Below, in pieces: positions 39,629 to 48,676 of a stretch of 64,000 bases of DNA. The DNA comes from Streptomyces californicus (GTDB lineage: Bacteria > Actinomycetota > Actinomycetes > Streptomycetales > Streptomycetaceae), in NCBI RefSeq assembly GCF_000717645.1, contig NZ_JNZZ01000018.1, positions 1 to 64,000 on the forward strand. Reading direction: 5' to 3'. The notes beneath the pieces were generated by a model. The model did not search any database. It was not told the origin of the DNA and saw nothing but the letters and a program-made list of their open reading frames with translations. Within the stretch, counting starts at the first letter, position 1, and every line of letters starts with the position of its first letter. A program made the translations under genes and the position numbers.

Positions 39629-40810
39629 ATGGCTGAGGCTCAGAACACTCCGGCGGGCTCCACCACCGCCGGTTCCATCGCGGTGGCCGCCGAGTCGACC
39701 GTCGCCACCCGCATGAGCGCGCCCCCGTCCTTCGACGTGGCGGACTTCCCCGTCCCGCACGGACGCGAGGAGGAGTGGCGCTTCACGCCGCTGGAGCGGC
39801 TGCGCGGGCTGCACGACGGCACCGCCGTCGCCACCGGCGGCGGGGTCAAGGTCGCCATCGACGCCCCCGACGGGGTCACCGTCGAGACCGTCGGCCGCGA
39901 CGACTCCCGCCTCGGCCGGGCCGGCACCCCGGTGGACCGGGTGGCCGCCCAGGCGTACAGCTCCTTCGAGCACGCCTCGGTCGTCACGGTCGCCAAGGAC
40001 GCCGTGCTCACCGAGCCGATCCGGATCGCCGTGCACGGCGAGGGCGGCACGGCCTTCGGCCACCAGCTCATCGAGCTGGGCGCCTTCGCCGAGGCCGTCG
40101 TCGTCATCGACCACACCGGTGACGCGGTGCTCGCCGCCAACGTCGACTACGTCCTGGGCGACGGCGCGAAGCTGACCGTCGTCTCCGTCCAGGACTGGGA
40201 CGACACGGCCGTCCACGTCGGCCAGCACAACGCGCTGATCGGCCGGGACGCCTCCTTCAAGTCGGTCGTCGTCACCTTCGGCGGCGACCTCGTCCGCCTG
40301 CACCCCCGGGTCGCCTACGCGGCCACCGGCGGCGAGGCGGAGCTCTTCGGTCTGTACTTCACCGACAAGGGCCAGCACCAGGAGCACCGCCTCCTGGTCG
40401 ACCACAACACCCCGCACTGCAAGTCCAACGCGGTGTACAAGGGCGCCCTCCAGGGCGACGGCGCGCACGCCGTCTGGATCGGCGACGTCCTCATCCAGGC
40501 CGCGGCCGAGGGCACCGACACCTACGAGATGAACCGGAACCTCGTCCTCACCGACGGCGCCCGGGTCGACTCCGTGCCCAACCTGGAGATCGAGACCGGC
40601 GAGATCGTCGGCGCCGGCCACGCCTCCGCCACCGGCCGCTTCGACGACGAGCAGCTCTTCTACCTCCAGTCGCGCGGCATCCCCGCCGAGGAGGCCCGCC
40701 GCCTGGTCGTGCGCGGCTTCTTCGCCGAGCTGGTCCAGCAGATCGGCCTCCCGGACGTCGAGGAGCGGCTCATCGAGAAGATCGAGGCCGAGCTGAAGGC
40801 GTCCGTCTGA
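39629..40810 (+). CDS. sufD: Fe-S cluster assembly protein SufD
   Basis: 393 aa. SufB paralogue completing the SufBC2D complex. Conserved: FPVPHGREEEWRFTPLERL near residue 37, the beta-helix with DHNTPHCKSNAVYKGAL, and the C-terminal FDDEQLFYLQSRGIPAEEARRLVVRGFF shared with SufB. The 98-nt gap after sufB contains no hairpin of note. The stop overlaps the next start by one nucleotide. Confidence 0.96.
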   Translation: MAEAQNTPAGSTTAGSIAVAAESTVATRMSAPPSFDVADFPVPHGREEEWRFTPLERLRGLHDGTAVATGGGVKVAIDAPDGVTVETVGRDDSRLGRAGTPVDRVAAQAYSSFEHASVVTVAKDAVLTEPIRIAVHGEGGTAFGHQLIELGAFAEAVVVIDHTGDAVLAANVDYVLGDGAKLTVVSVQDWDDTAVHVGQHNALIGRDASFKSVVVTFGGDLVRLHPRVAYAATGGEAELFGLYFTDKGQHQEHRLLVDHNTPHCKSNAVYKGALQGDGAHAVWIGDVLIQAAAEGTDTYEMNRNLVLTDGARVDSVPNLEIETGEIVGAGHASATGRFDDEQLFYLQSRGIPAEEARRLVVRGFFAELVQQIGLPDVEERLIEKIEAELKASV

Positions 40811-41127
40811 TGGCCTTCGTCAAAGCCTGTGCGCTGAGCGAGCTGGAGGACGACACCCCCAAGCGGGTGGAGCTCGACGGCACGCCCGTCTCCGTCGTCC
40901 GCACCGAGGGCGAGGTGTTCGCGATCAACGACATCTGCTCGCACGCGAACGTCTCCCTCTCGGAGGGCGAGGTGGAGGACTGCGCGATCGAGTGCTGGCT
41001 GCACGGATCGTCGTTCGACCTCCGCACCGGCAAGCCGTCCGGTCTTCCCGCGACGCGCCCCGTCCCCGTATACCCCGTAAAGATCGAAGGGGACGATGTG
41101 CTCGTCTCCGTCACCCAGGAGTCCTGA
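40810..41127 (+). CDS. Rieske-type ferredoxin in the suf operon
   Basis: 105 aa. Soluble Rieske domain with CSHANVSL (Cys-x-His) and CWLHGSSFD (Cys-x-x-His), like the ferredoxin subunit of non-heme iron dioxygenases. No oxygenase is nearby; its place between sufD and sufC is common in actinobacteria, so it probably gives or takes electrons in cluster building, or is an early client. Overlaps sufD (TGATG). Confidence 0.92.
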   Translation: MAFVKACALSELEDDTPKRVELDGTPVSVVRTEGEVFAINDICSHANVSLSEGEVEDCAIECWLHGSSFDLRTGKPSGLPATRPVPVYPVKIEGDDVLVSVTQES

Positions 41128-41134
41128 GTCACCC

Positions 41135-41899
41135 ATGGCAACGCTTGAAATCCGCGACCTGCACGTCACCGTCGAGGCCGACAACGCCACGAAGGAGATC
41201 CTCAAGGGCGTCGACCTGACCGTGAAGCAGGGCGAGACCCACGCCATCATGGGCCCCAACGGGTCCGGCAAGTCCACCCTCGCGTACTCGCTGGCGGGTC
41301 ACCCCAAGTACACGATCACCGGGGGCACCGTCACCCTGGACGGCGAGGACGTCCTGGAGATGTCCGTCGACGAGCGGGCCCGCGCCGGTCTGTTCCTCGC
41401 GATGCAGTACCCGGTCGAGATCCCCGGCGTCTCGGTCTCCAACTTCCTGCGCACCTCCGCCACCGCCGTCCGCGGCGAGGCCCCCAAGCTGCGTACGTGG
41501 GTCAAGGAGGTCAAGGAGACGATGGCCGGGCTCCAGATGGACCCGTCCTTCGCCGAGCGCAACGTCAACGAGGGCTTCTCCGGCGGTGAGAAGAAGCGCC
41601 ACGAGATCCTTCAGCTGGAGCTCCTCAAGCCGAAGATCGCCGTCCTGGACGAGACCGACTCCGGCCTCGACGTCGACGCGCTCAAGACCGTCTCCGAGGG
41701 CGTCAACCGGGTCCGCGCGACCGGCGAGGTCGGCACGCTGCTGATCACGCACTACACCCGCATCCTGAAGTACATCAAGCCCGACTTCGTGCACGTCTTC
41801 GCGGGCGGCCGGATCGCGGCCTCCGGCGGCGCCGAGCTGGCCGACCAGCTGGAGAACGAGGGCTACGAGGCTTACACGAAGGGTGGCGCTTCCGCGTGA
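41135..41899 (+). CDS. sufC: Fe-S cluster assembly ATPase SufC
   Basis: 254 aa from ATG 41135. ABC ATPase: Walker A GPNGSGKST, Q-loop LAMQYPVEIPGV, signature FSGGEKKRHEILQ, Walker B AVLDETDSGLD, switch His in LLITHYTRIL. The SufC-typical replacement of the Walker B Pro (DETDSG) is seen. Drives conformational change of SufBD. 7 nt after the Rieske gene; overlaps sufS. Confidence 0.97.
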   Translation: MATLEIRDLHVTVEADNATKEILKGVDLTVKQGETHAIMGPNGSGKSTLAYSLAGHPKYTITGGTVTLDGEDVLEMSVDERARAGLFLAMQYPVEIPGVSVSNFLRTSATAVRGEAPKLRTWVKEVKETMAGLQMDPSFAERNVNEGFSGGEKKRHEILQLELLKPKIAVLDETDSGLDVDALKTVSEGVNRVRATGEVGTLLITHYTRILKYIKPDFVHVFAGGRIAASGGAELADQLENEGYEAYTKGGASA

Positions 41900-43164
41900 C
41901 TGACGCCCGACAGGGGCTCTCCGGCCTCCTCGACACCGAGGCGATCCGCAAGGACTTCCCGCTCCTGGACCGCACGGTCCACGACGGCAAGAAGATCGTT
42001 TACCTGGACTCCGCGGCGACCTCGCAGAAGCCGCGCCAGGTCCTCGACGCGCTCAACACGTACTACGAGCGCCACAACGCGAACGTGCACCGAGGCGTCT
42101 ACACGGTCGCCGAGGAGGCCACCGCGCTGTACGAGGGCGCCCGCGACAAGGTCGCCGCCTTCATCAACGCACCCAGCCGCGACGAGGTGATCTTCACGAA
42201 GAACGCCTCCGAGTCGCTGAACCTCGTCGCCAACATGCTCGGGTGGGCGGACGAGCCCTATCGGGTGGACCGTGAGACCGAGATCGTCACCACGGAGATG
42301 GAGCACCACTCCAACATCGTGCCGTGGCAGCTGCTCGCGCAGCGCACGGGCGCGAAGCTGAAGTGGTTCGGCATCACCGACGACGGCCGGCTCGACCTGT
42401 CGAACATCGACGAGATCATCACCGAGAAGACGAAGATCGTTTCGTTCACGCTGGTCTCGAACATCCTCGGCACCGTCAACCCGGTCGAGCGGATCATCCG
42501 CCGCGCCCAGCAGGTCGGCGCGCTGGTCTGCATCGACGCCTCCCAGGCGGCCCCGCACATGGTGCTCGACGTGCAGGCGCTCCAGGCGGACTTCGTGGCC
42601 TTCACCGGCCACAAGATGGTCGGCCCGACCGGCATCGGCGTGCTGTGGGGGCGGCAGGAGCTCCTGGAGGACCTGCCCCCGTTCCTCGGCGGCGGCGAGA
42701 TGATCGAGACCGTGTCGATGCACTCGTCGACGTACGCCCCGGCTCCGCACAAGTTCGAGGCGGGTACGCCCCCGATCGCCCAGGCCGTCGGCCTCGGCGC
42801 GGCCGTGGACTACCTCTCCGCGATCGGCATGGAGAAGATCCACCAGCACGAGAAGGCGATCACCGAGTACGCGGTGCAGCGCCTCCTGGAGGTTCCGGAC
42901 CTGCGGATCATCGGCCCGGCGACGGCCGAGGACCGCGGGGCGGCGATCTCCTTCACGCTCGGCGACATCCACCCCCACGACGTGGGCCAGGTGCTCGACG
43001 AGCAGGGCATCGCCGTCCGTGTGGGCCACCACTGCGCCCGCCCGGTCTGCCTGCGGTACGGAATTCCCGCGACGACGCGAGCGTCGTTCTATCTGTACTC
43101 CACGCCCGCCGAGGTCGACGCCCTGGTGGACGGACTGGAGCACGTACGGAACTTCTTCGGCTGA
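41896..43164 (+). CDS. sufS: Cysteine desulfurase SufS
   Basis: 422 aa from GTG 41896. PLP enzyme type II: KKIVYLDSAATSQKP near the N-terminus, EMEHHSNIVPWQ, the PLP Lys in FTGHKMVGPTGIGVLWG, and catalytic Cys in RVGHHCARPVCLRYG. Supplies sulfur via a Cys persulfide. The next gene, sufU, is its sulfur acceptor. Confidence 0.97.
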   Translation: MTDARQGLSGLLDTEAIRKDFPLLDRTVHDGKKIVYLDSAATSQKPRQVLDALNTYYERHNANVHRGVYTVAEEATALYEGARDKVAAFINAPSRDEVIFTKNASESLNLVANMLGWADEPYRVDRETEIVTTEMEHHSNIVPWQLLAQRTGAKLKWFGITDDGRLDLSNIDEIITEKTKIVSFTLVSNILGTVNPVERIIRRAQQVGALVCIDASQAAPHMVLDVQALQADFVAFTGHKMVGPTGIGVLWGRQELLEDLPPFLGGGEMIETVSMHSSTYAPAPHKFEAGTPPIAQAVGLGAAVDYLSAIGMEKIHQHEKAITEYAVQRLLEVPDLRIIGPATAEDRGAAISFTLGDIHPHDVGQVLDEQGIAVRVGHHCARPVCLRYGIPATTRASFYLYSTPAEVDALVDGLEHVRNFFG

Positions 43165-43174
43165 GGGTTGACTG

Positions 43175-43630
43175 GTGAAGCTTGATTCGATGTACCAGGA
43201 AGTGATCCTGGACCACTACAAGCACCCCCACGGGCGCGGCCTGCGGGACGGTGACGCGGAGGTCCACCACGTGAACCCCACGTGCGGCGACGAGATCACG
43301 CTCCGGGTGAAGTACGACGGCGAGACCGTCGCCGACGTGAGCTACGACGGCCAGGGCTGCTCCATCAGCCAGGCCAGCGCCTCCGTGCTGAACGAGCTGC
43401 TCGTCGGCAAGGAGCTGTCCCAGGCGCGGAGGATCCAGGACGCGTTCCTGGAGCTGATGCAGTCCAAGGGCCAGCTGGAGCCGGACGAGGCGATGGAGGA
43501 GGTGCTGGAGGACGCCGTCGCGTTCGCCGGTGTCTCCAAGTACCCGGCCCGGGTCAAGTGCGCGCTGCTGAGCTGGATGGCGTGGAAGGACGCGACGGCC
43601 AAGGCGCTGTCCGAAGGGAAGACCGCATGA
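43175..43630 (+). CDS. sufU: Sulfur-transfer/scaffold protein SufU
   Basis: 151 aa from GTG 43175. Contains the three SufU/IscU cysteines: NPTCGD, GQGCSIS and RVKCALLSW, with the Zn-ligand Asp after the first, and the ~20-residue Gram-positive insertion between the second and third. Accepts persulfide from SufS. Stop overlaps the next start. Confidence 0.96.
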   Translation: MKLDSMYQEVILDHYKHPHGRGLRDGDAEVHHVNPTCGDEITLRVKYDGETVADVSYDGQGCSISQASASVLNELLVGKELSQARRIQDAFLELMQSKGQLEPDEAMEEVLEDAVAFAGVSKYPARVKCALLSWMAWKDATAKALSEGKTA

Positions 43631-43965
43631 GCGACAACGAGACCGTGACCATGAAGCCGGCCTCCGAGGAGGAGGTCCGCGAGGCGCTGTACGACGTCGT
43701 CGACCCCGAGCTGGGCATCGACGTCGTCAACCTGGGCCTGATCTACGGCATCCACGTCGACGACGCGAACATCGCCACCATCGACATGACGCTGACGTCC
43801 GCGGCCTGTCCGCTGACCGACGTCATCGAGGACCAGGCGAAGTCCGCCACGGACGGCATCGTCAACGAGCTCCGGATCAACTGGGTCTGGATGCCGCCGT
43901 GGGGCCCGGACAAGATCACCGACGACGGACGCGAGCAGCTCCGTGCGCTGGGGTTCAACGTCTGA
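43627..43965 (+). CDS. sufT: SufT-like metal-sulfur cluster maturation factor (DUF59/MIP18)
   Basis: 112 aa from ATG 43627. MIP18 fold: VREALYDVVDPELGIDVVNLGLIY and the reactive Cys of TSAACPLTDVIEDQ, ending NWVWMPPWGPDKITDDGREQLRALG. Homologues help deliver clusters to target proteins. Last gene of the suf operon. Confidence 0.94.
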   Translation: MSDNETVTMKPASEEEVREALYDVVDPELGIDVVNLGLIYGIHVDDANIATIDMTLTSAACPLTDVIEDQAKSATDGIVNELRINWVWMPPWGPDKITDDGREQLRALGFNV

Positions 43966-43986
43966 CCCGTCCCGACCAGGACGCCG

Positions 43987-44027
43987 TACGGCCGTGCCCG
44001 CCAGTTCGACCGGCGGGCACGGCCGTA
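43987..44027. terminator. Terminator of the suf operon
   Basis: Perfect 16-bp stem, 43987-44002 with 44012-44027, 9-nt loop, between the convergent suf operon and a membrane-protein gene. Confidence 0.75.
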
Positions 44028-44068
44028 TCCGCGTTCACGGGGCCGGCCGGTCCGGGGCCGGACGTGGG

Positions 44069-45241
44069 TCAGGCGTGGGAGGGCGGCGGTCCGTACTGCT
44101 CGGGCAGGGGGGCGGCGCCCGCCGCCTGCGCCAGGACCGGGCCCAGGTTCTCGGCGCGCATGCGCAGGTCCACGTAGAGCAGGCCGACCACCAGCGGCGG
44201 GAAGACCGAGGTGAACAGCTGGGAGATCAGCTGGCTCACGAACGACATCAGCATCAGCCCGCCGAACAGGGCGAGCACCTCACCGCCGCTTGGCTCGGCG
44301 CCCAGGTCCGCCGGGTCGAACAGGCCGGGGAGCATGCCGATCATCTGGAACGGCATCTGGATCATGTAGCCGATCACGCCCGCCATCACGTACGCCAGCA
44401 GCCCGATGCCGAACACCCGCCACCAGTTGCCGCGCACCAGCACGGTCGATCGGCGCAGCGCGGCTATCGGGCGCTGCTGTTCGAAGACCACGACGGTCGG
44501 GGCCAGCGAGAACCGCACGTAGAGCCAGGTCGCCACGGGGCCGAGCAGCAGGCCGCCGAGGAGGCCGGCCACGATCAGCGGTACGAAGCCGTCCTGGTCG
44601 CCGAGCGTGGCGGTGTAGACGATCAGCCCGACGAAGGCGGCCGTCAGGAGGATCATCGGCACGATCAGGATCAGCCAGGTCAGGAACACCGTGCCGATGA
44701 TCGACCAGACCCGGGACCACGCCCGCCGCCAGACCTGCCCGAAGGTGACGGGGCGGCCCAGGACGGCCTCCTGGAGGACCACCGGCGCCGCCGCCTGCAC
44801 GACGGCCGTGGCCAGCAGGAAGACGATCATGCCGAGGAGCATGAGCACGCCGAACGCGACCCCGAGCGGGACCAGGACCGCCGCGTCGGGGGCGTCGGGG
44901 GAGTGGGCGGACGTCAGCGCGTCCCACTGGGTCGCGACGGCGGACGCGGCCACCACCAGCGCGAGGATCATCACCAGGGTGGCCGCGCCGAACAGCGTCA
45001 GGGCCACCCCGATCAGCGGCTTCCAGTACCGCCCGAGCGTCGTGAAGGCGCCGCCGAGCATGTCCGAGACGCTCAGCGGCGCCAGGGGTATCACCCCCGG
45101 CTTGGGCGGCGCCGCCCATCCGCCGTTCCAGCCGCCGCCCGGCCCGTGCGTGCCCCCGTGGAAGGGCCCCCCTCCGTAAGGTGCGCCCCCGTACGGTGCG
45201 CCCCCGTACGGGCCGCCGCCCCACCCTGCGTCCTGCGCCAC
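44069..45241 (-). CDS. Multi-pass membrane protein with Gly/Tyr-Pro repeat N-terminus
   Basis: 390 aa from GTG 45241, which has GGAG 8 nt upstream. The N-terminal ~50 residues are disordered with repeats GGGPYGGAPYGGAPYGGGPF, then about six to eight hydrophobic helices in a conserved integral-membrane domain (LSVSDMLGGAFTTLGRYWKPLIG, FEQQRPIAALRRSTVLVRGNWWRVFGIGLL). It resembles the glycerophosphodiesterase membrane-domain/DUF975-like group, not an enzyme. Function unknown. Divergent from the SMR pump. Confidence 0.8.
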   Translation of the reverse strand: MAQDAGWGGGPYGGAPYGGAPYGGGPFHGGTHGPGGGWNGGWAAPPKPGVIPLAPLSVSDMLGGAFTTLGRYWKPLIGVALTLFGAATLVMILALVVAASAVATQWDALTSAHSPDAPDAAVLVPLGVAFGVLMLLGMIVFLLATAVVQAAAPVVLQEAVLGRPVTFGQVWRRAWSRVWSIIGTVFLTWLILIVPMILLTAAFVGLIVYTATLGDQDGFVPLIVAGLLGGLLLGPVATWLYVRFSLAPTVVVFEQQRPIAALRRSTVLVRGNWWRVFGIGLLAYVMAGVIGYMIQMPFQMIGMLPGLFDPADLGAEPSGGEVLALFGGLMLMSFVSQLISQLFTSVFPPLVVGLLYVDLRMRAENLGPVLAQAAGAAPLPEQYGPPPSHA

Positions 45242-45328
45242 TGCGTCTCCGTCATGTCGTCGGCCCGGGCACCCGGGCCGTGTGGTCGGTCGGCACACCG
45301 TAGCGCCCCCGGCCTGAGCCGATTATAT

Positions 45329-45357
45329 GTACGGCCGTACGCAACGTTGGGTACAGT
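45329..45357 (+). promoter_or_regulatory. SMR/TetR operon promoter with palindromic operator
   Basis: GTACGGCCGTAC (45329-45340) is a perfect 12-bp palindrome placed where a -35 would be; TACAGT (45352-45357) is a -10 exactly 7 nt before the ATG at 45365, with no ribosome site. It suggests a leaderless transcript controlled by the TetR protein of the same operon. Confidence 0.5.
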
Positions 45358-45364
45358 CGTCCAC

Positions 45365-45691
45365 ATGGGATACGCATACGGACTGCTGGCCGCCGCCATC
45401 GCGGCGGAGGTGGCCGGGACCACGGCCATGAAGTACAGCGAGGGCTTCACCCGCCTCTGGCCCTCGCTCGGCACCCTGCTGGGCTACCTCATCGCCTTCA
45501 CCCTGCTCGCGCAGACCCTCAAGACGCTCTCGGTGGGCACCGCGTACGCCATCTGGGCCGGTGTGGGCACCGCGGCCGTGGCGCTCATCGGCATCCTGTT
45601 CCTCGGGGAGTCCGGCAGCCTGGTCAAGATCGCGGGGATCGCGCTCATCGTCGCCGGAGTCGTCGTGCTGAACCTCGGAGGGGCCCACTGA
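45365..45691 (+). CDS. SMR-family multidrug/cation efflux protein
   Basis: 108 aa, four membrane helices. Essential Glu15 in AAIAAEVAGTTAMKYSEGFT, Trp of YAIWAGVGTAAVALIG, and LFLGESGSLVKIAGIALIVAGVVVLNL are SMR signatures of the QacE/EmrE (drug exporter) branch rather than guanidine exporters. Works as an antiparallel dimer using the proton gradient. Translationally coupled to the TetR gene (TGATG). Confidence 0.93.
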   Translation: MGYAYGLLAAAIAAEVAGTTAMKYSEGFTRLWPSLGTLLGYLIAFTLLAQTLKTLSVGTAYAIWAGVGTAAVALIGILFLGESGSLVKIAGIALIVAGVVVLNLGGAH

Positions 45692-46278
45692 TGGCCCGCC
45701 GGTACGACCCCCACCGGCGGACGCGGATCATCGACGCGGCGCTGAGCGTGATAGCGGCCGACGGCATCGCCGGGCTCAGCCACCGCACCGTGGCGGCCGA
45801 GGCCGATGTGCCGCTGGGCTCGACCACGTACCACTTCGGCTCGCTCGACGAGCTTCTCGTCGCCGCCCTGCGCCGGTGCAACGAGAACTTCGTGAGGACC
45901 CTGCGCGAGAGCGAGGCCCTGGCCGCGGGCGGGGAGGCCGAGGGGGCTGCCCGGGCCACCGGGCCGGCCGGGTCCGCCGGTCTCGCGGACGAGCTGACCC
46001 GGCTGCTGGGCCAGTGGTTCGCGGGGGAGCGCGGGGCGATCGAGCTGGAGTACGAGCTGTACCTCGCGGCCCTGCGCCGCCCCGCGCTGCGCCCCGTCGC
46101 CGCCGAGTGGACCGAGGAGGCCGTCGAGCTGCTGTCCAGCCGCACCGATCCCGGGACCGCCCGCGCCCTCGTCGCGCTGATGGACGGCGTCTGCCTCCAG
46201 GTGCTGCTGGCGGGCGGCACGTTCGACGCCGCGTACACGCGCGAGATGCTGGCGCGGATCGTGGCGGGCGGCGGCTGA
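45691..46278 (+). CDS. TetR-family regulator
   Basis: 195 aa. N-terminal [49 protein letters not shown] (residues about 11-55), then a helical ligand domain with an Ala/Gly-rich loop near residue 90. Overlaps the SMR gene by one nucleotide and most likely represses the operon through the palindrome upstream. Confidence 0.93.
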   Translation: MARRYDPHRRTRIIDAALSVIAADGIAGLSHRTVAAEADVPLGSTTYHFGSLDELLVAALRRCNENFVRTLRESEALAAGGEAEGAARATGPAGSAGLADELTRLLGQWFAGERGAIELEYELYLAALRRPALRPVAAEWTEEAVELLSSRTDPGTARALVALMDGVCLQVLLAGGTFDAAYTREMLARIVAGGG

Positions 46279-46537
46279 CGCACGCGCGGGGCCGCTTCCG
46301 GAGCCTGTACGCCGGTGCGTCGATCAGCGGGCAGGTGCTCGCGCCGCCGCTGGGAGCCGCCGTGTACGCCGCCGCCCCCGCCCTGCTCCGGCCGCTCTGC
46401 GCCCTGCCGGCGGTGGGCGCGGGAGCGGCGGTGCCGGCGGCGCGCAGACTGCCCGGCCGAGGGGGAGCGGCGGCAGGTCGCGGCGGAGGAACCGCCCATC
46501 GAGACCGGTTCGCCCGAGCGGGCCCCGGCCGGTTAGG
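46279..46537 (+). pseudogene. Degenerate MFS-transporter fragment
   Basis: Directly after the tetR stop, one frame reads [32 protein letters not shown] in pieces, close to the segment of MFS exporters around helices 4-5 (typical SxxxGQVLGPxLGG). After about 45 codons the similarity fades into GC-rich sequence, and no start or complete gene exists. I read this as the remnant of a transporter once downstream of the TetR gene. Confidence 0.4.
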
Positions 46538-46546
46538 TTGCTGTTC

Positions 46547-47545
46547 ATGACCGACACGAATTCCCAGGGTTCTGCCCGTACCACCGGCGCCGTCGCCGCC
46601 GGCCTCGCCACCGTCGCCGGTGACGGCACCGTCCTCGACACCTGGTTCCCCGCCCCCGAGCTGACCTCGGACCCCGGCCCGGCCGGCACGACCCGCCTCG
46701 ACCGGGACGAGGCCGTCAACCGGATCGGCGAGGGCGCCGCCAAGGCGATCGGCGTGGACGCCCGGCGCGGCGTCGAGGTCGTCGCCGTGTCCACGGTCAT
46801 CTCCTCGCTCGACGACAAGCCGCTCGACGCGCACGACGCCTACCTGCGTCTGCACCTGCTCTCGCACCGGCTCGTCCGGCCGCACGGCCAGAACCTCGAC
46901 GGCCTCTTCGGGCTGCTCGCCAACGTCGCCTGGACCTCGCTCGGCCCGGTCGCCGTCGACGACCTGGAGCGGGTCCGCCTCAACGCCCGCGCCGAGGGCC
47001 TGCACCTCCAGGTCACCTCGGTCGACAAGTTCCCGCGCATGACGGACTACGTGGCCCCCAAGGGCGTCCGCATCGCCGACGCCGACCGGGTCCGGCTCGG
47101 CGCGCACCTCGCCGCCGGGACCACCGTCATGCACGAGGGCTTCGTCAACTTCAACGCCGGCACGCTCGGCACCTCCATGGTCGAGGGCCGCATCTCCGCC
47201 GGCGTCGTCGTCGGCGACGGCTCCGACATCGGCGGCGGCGCGTCCACCATGGGCACCCTCTCCGGCGGCGGCAACGTCCGCATCGTCATCGGCGAGCGCT
47301 GCCTGGTCGGCGCCGAGGCGGGCGTCGGGATCGCGCTCGGCGACGAGTGCGTCGTCGAGGCCGGGCTGTACGTCACCGCGGGCACCCGCGTCACGCTGCC
47401 GGACGGCCAGGTCGTGAAGGCCCGCGAGCTGTCCGGCGCCTCCAACATCCTCTTCCGCCGCAACTCGGTCACCGGCACCGTCGAGGCCCGCCCGAACAAC
47501 GCGGTCTGGGGCGGCCTGAACGAGGTCCTGCACGCCCACAACTGA
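46547..47545 (+). CDS. dapD: Tetrahydrodipicolinate N-succinyltransferase
   Basis: 332 aa from ATG 46547. The long actinobacterial DapD type: N-terminal alpha/beta domain, then a left-handed beta-helix of hexapeptide repeats ([42 protein letters not shown]) and a C-terminal [12 protein letters not shown]. Uses succinyl-CoA in lysine/meso-DAP synthesis for the cell wall. TAGGTT (46534-46539) 7 nt before the ATG and no ribosome site suggest a leaderless mRNA. Confidence 0.95.
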   Translation: MTDTNSQGSARTTGAVAAGLATVAGDGTVLDTWFPAPELTSDPGPAGTTRLDRDEAVNRIGEGAAKAIGVDARRGVEVVAVSTVISSLDDKPLDAHDAYLRLHLLSHRLVRPHGQNLDGLFGLLANVAWTSLGPVAVDDLERVRLNARAEGLHLQVTSVDKFPRMTDYVAPKGVRIADADRVRLGAHLAAGTTVMHEGFVNFNAGTLGTSMVEGRISAGVVVGDGSDIGGGASTMGTLSGGGNVRIVIGERCLVGAEAGVGIALGDECVVEAGLYVTAGTRVTLPDGQVVKARELSGASNILFRRNSVTGTVEARPNNAVWGGLNEVLHAHN

Positions 47546-47554
47546 GGCCCCCGC

Positions 47555-47583
47555 GCGGGTCGGTGGCCCCGGCCACGACCCGC
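47555..47583. terminator. Bidirectional hairpin between dapD and the dapA-like gene
   Basis: GCGGGTCG 47555-47562 pairs with CGACCCGC 47576-47583 and TGGCC with GGCCA inside, with one bulged G. 10 nt from each convergent gene end. Confidence 0.6.
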
Positions 47584-47593
47584 CGGTCCTCCC

Positions 47594-48475
47594 TCAGGCC
47601 GCGAGGAGTTCCTCGTACGCCCTGCGCAGCCCGTCGGCCGCCTCGCGCCCGGCGGGCTGCAGCGGTTCCCTGACCGGGCCGGCGTCCAGGAGGGCCTTCG
47701 CGGTGACGGTGCCGGGCAGGCCGCTCGCCATCATCAGTTCGGTGAGGCGGGCCGTGAGGCCGTTCAGCCGGGCCGCCTCGTCCGGGCGGCCCGCGTCGAA
47801 CGCGTCCAGCGGCGCCCGCACCTGACGCGGGACCACGTTGGCGACCGTGCTGACGTAGCCCGCGCCGCCCACCGCGTACAGCGGCAGGTTCAGCTCCTCG
47901 CAGCCCGAGTAGTACGCCAGCGAGGTGCGGGCCATCACCTTCGTGGAGCCCAGCAGGTCGTACGCGCAGTCCTTCACCGCCACCACCCGGGGGTGCTCCG
48001 CCAGCCGCAGCAGGGTCTCCGGCTCGATCCGGACCCCGGTGCGGCCGGGGATGTCGTACACCATCAGCGGCAGGCCGGTGGCGTCCGCGACCCGCAGGAC
48101 GTACGCCTCGACGGCGGCCTGCGGCGGGCGGCTGTAGTACGGACTCACCACCAGCAGCCCGTCCGCGCCCGCCTCCTCGGCCTCCCGCGCCAGGCGCAGG
48201 GCGGTCGCGGTGTCCGGGCCCCCGACCCCGGTGAGCAGGGGCACCCCGTCCCCGACCTCGGCGCGGACGGCCCGCAGCAGTGCGGACTTCTCGGCGTCCG
48301 TCGTGGTGGGGGACTCGCCCGTGGTGCCGCTGAGGACGATCCCGTCGCAGCCCTCGGCCACCAGGCGGGCGGCGTGTGCGCGGGCGGCGTCCGGGTCCAG
48401 CGCCCCGGTGGCGGTGAAGGGCGTGATCATGGCGCAGAGGGCGCGGCCGAAGGGGCGCGGTGCGGAGGCGGTCAT
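47594..48475 (-). CDS. Dihydrodipicolinate synthase family aldolase (dapA-like)
   Basis: 293 aa from ATG 48475. (Beta/alpha)8 barrel: LSGTTGESPTTT (substrate-binding GTTGE), Tyr of VVSPYYSRPPQ, VYDIPGRTGV, and the Schiff-base Lys of VVAVKDCAYDL. Key residues match DapA. Because Streptomyces usually carries a main dapA beside dapB elsewhere, this could be a paralogue with another keto-acid substrate; proximity to dapD favours lysine/DAP synthesis. A longer upstream frame was rejected. Confidence 0.88.
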   Translation of the reverse strand: MTASAPRPFGRALCAMITPFTATGALDPDAARAHAARLVAEGCDGIVLSGTTGESPTTTDAEKSALLRAVRAEVGDGVPLLTGVGGPDTATALRLAREAEEAGADGLLVVSPYYSRPPQAAVEAYVLRVADATGLPLMVYDIPGRTGVRIEPETLLRLAEHPRVVAVKDCAYDLLGSTKVMARTSLAYYSGCEELNLPLYAVGGAGYVSTVANVVPRQVRAPLDAFDAGRPDEAARLNGLTARLTELMMASGLPGTVTAKALLDAGPVREPLQPAGREAADGLRRAYEELLAA

Positions 48476-48645
48476 GTCCGCAGTCTCGGCTCCGGGGGTC
48501 GGAGCGGTCCACTTAGATCTCCTTGCCACGATGGCCAAGGAACGCTGAAAGGTGCGGCGGCCGCGCCCCTTCCGGCTCGGCCGGGCCTCCTGAGGCCCGA
48601 GGATTCGGGCGGCTTCGCCCTGGCGGCGCGGCGAGGGGAACGGGC

Positions 48646-48676
48646 TTGACCTCGACCGGACTTGAGGTGTGACGGT
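48646..48676 (+). promoter_or_regulatory. Candidate SoxR-controlled promoter
   Basis: TTGACC (48646-48651) and GACGGT (48671-48676) are 19 nt apart, the over-long spacing of MerR/SoxR promoters. The 18-mer at 48650-48667 matches the SoxR box CCTCAAGTTAACTTGAGG at 13 of 18 positions, including CCTC and ACTTGAGG. It lies 48-75 nt before the monooxygenase ATG. Confidence 0.6.

Noticed and set aside
45100..45241. Repeats with GTACGGTGCGCCCCC as a non-coding array
   Set aside because: They are the in-frame codons of the PYGGA repeats of the leftward membrane protein.
48521..48540. Dyad CCTTGCCACGATGGCCAAGG upstream of the dapA-like gene
   Set aside because: Only 6 of 10 positions pair, and no matching regulator family could be named; kept only as a note.
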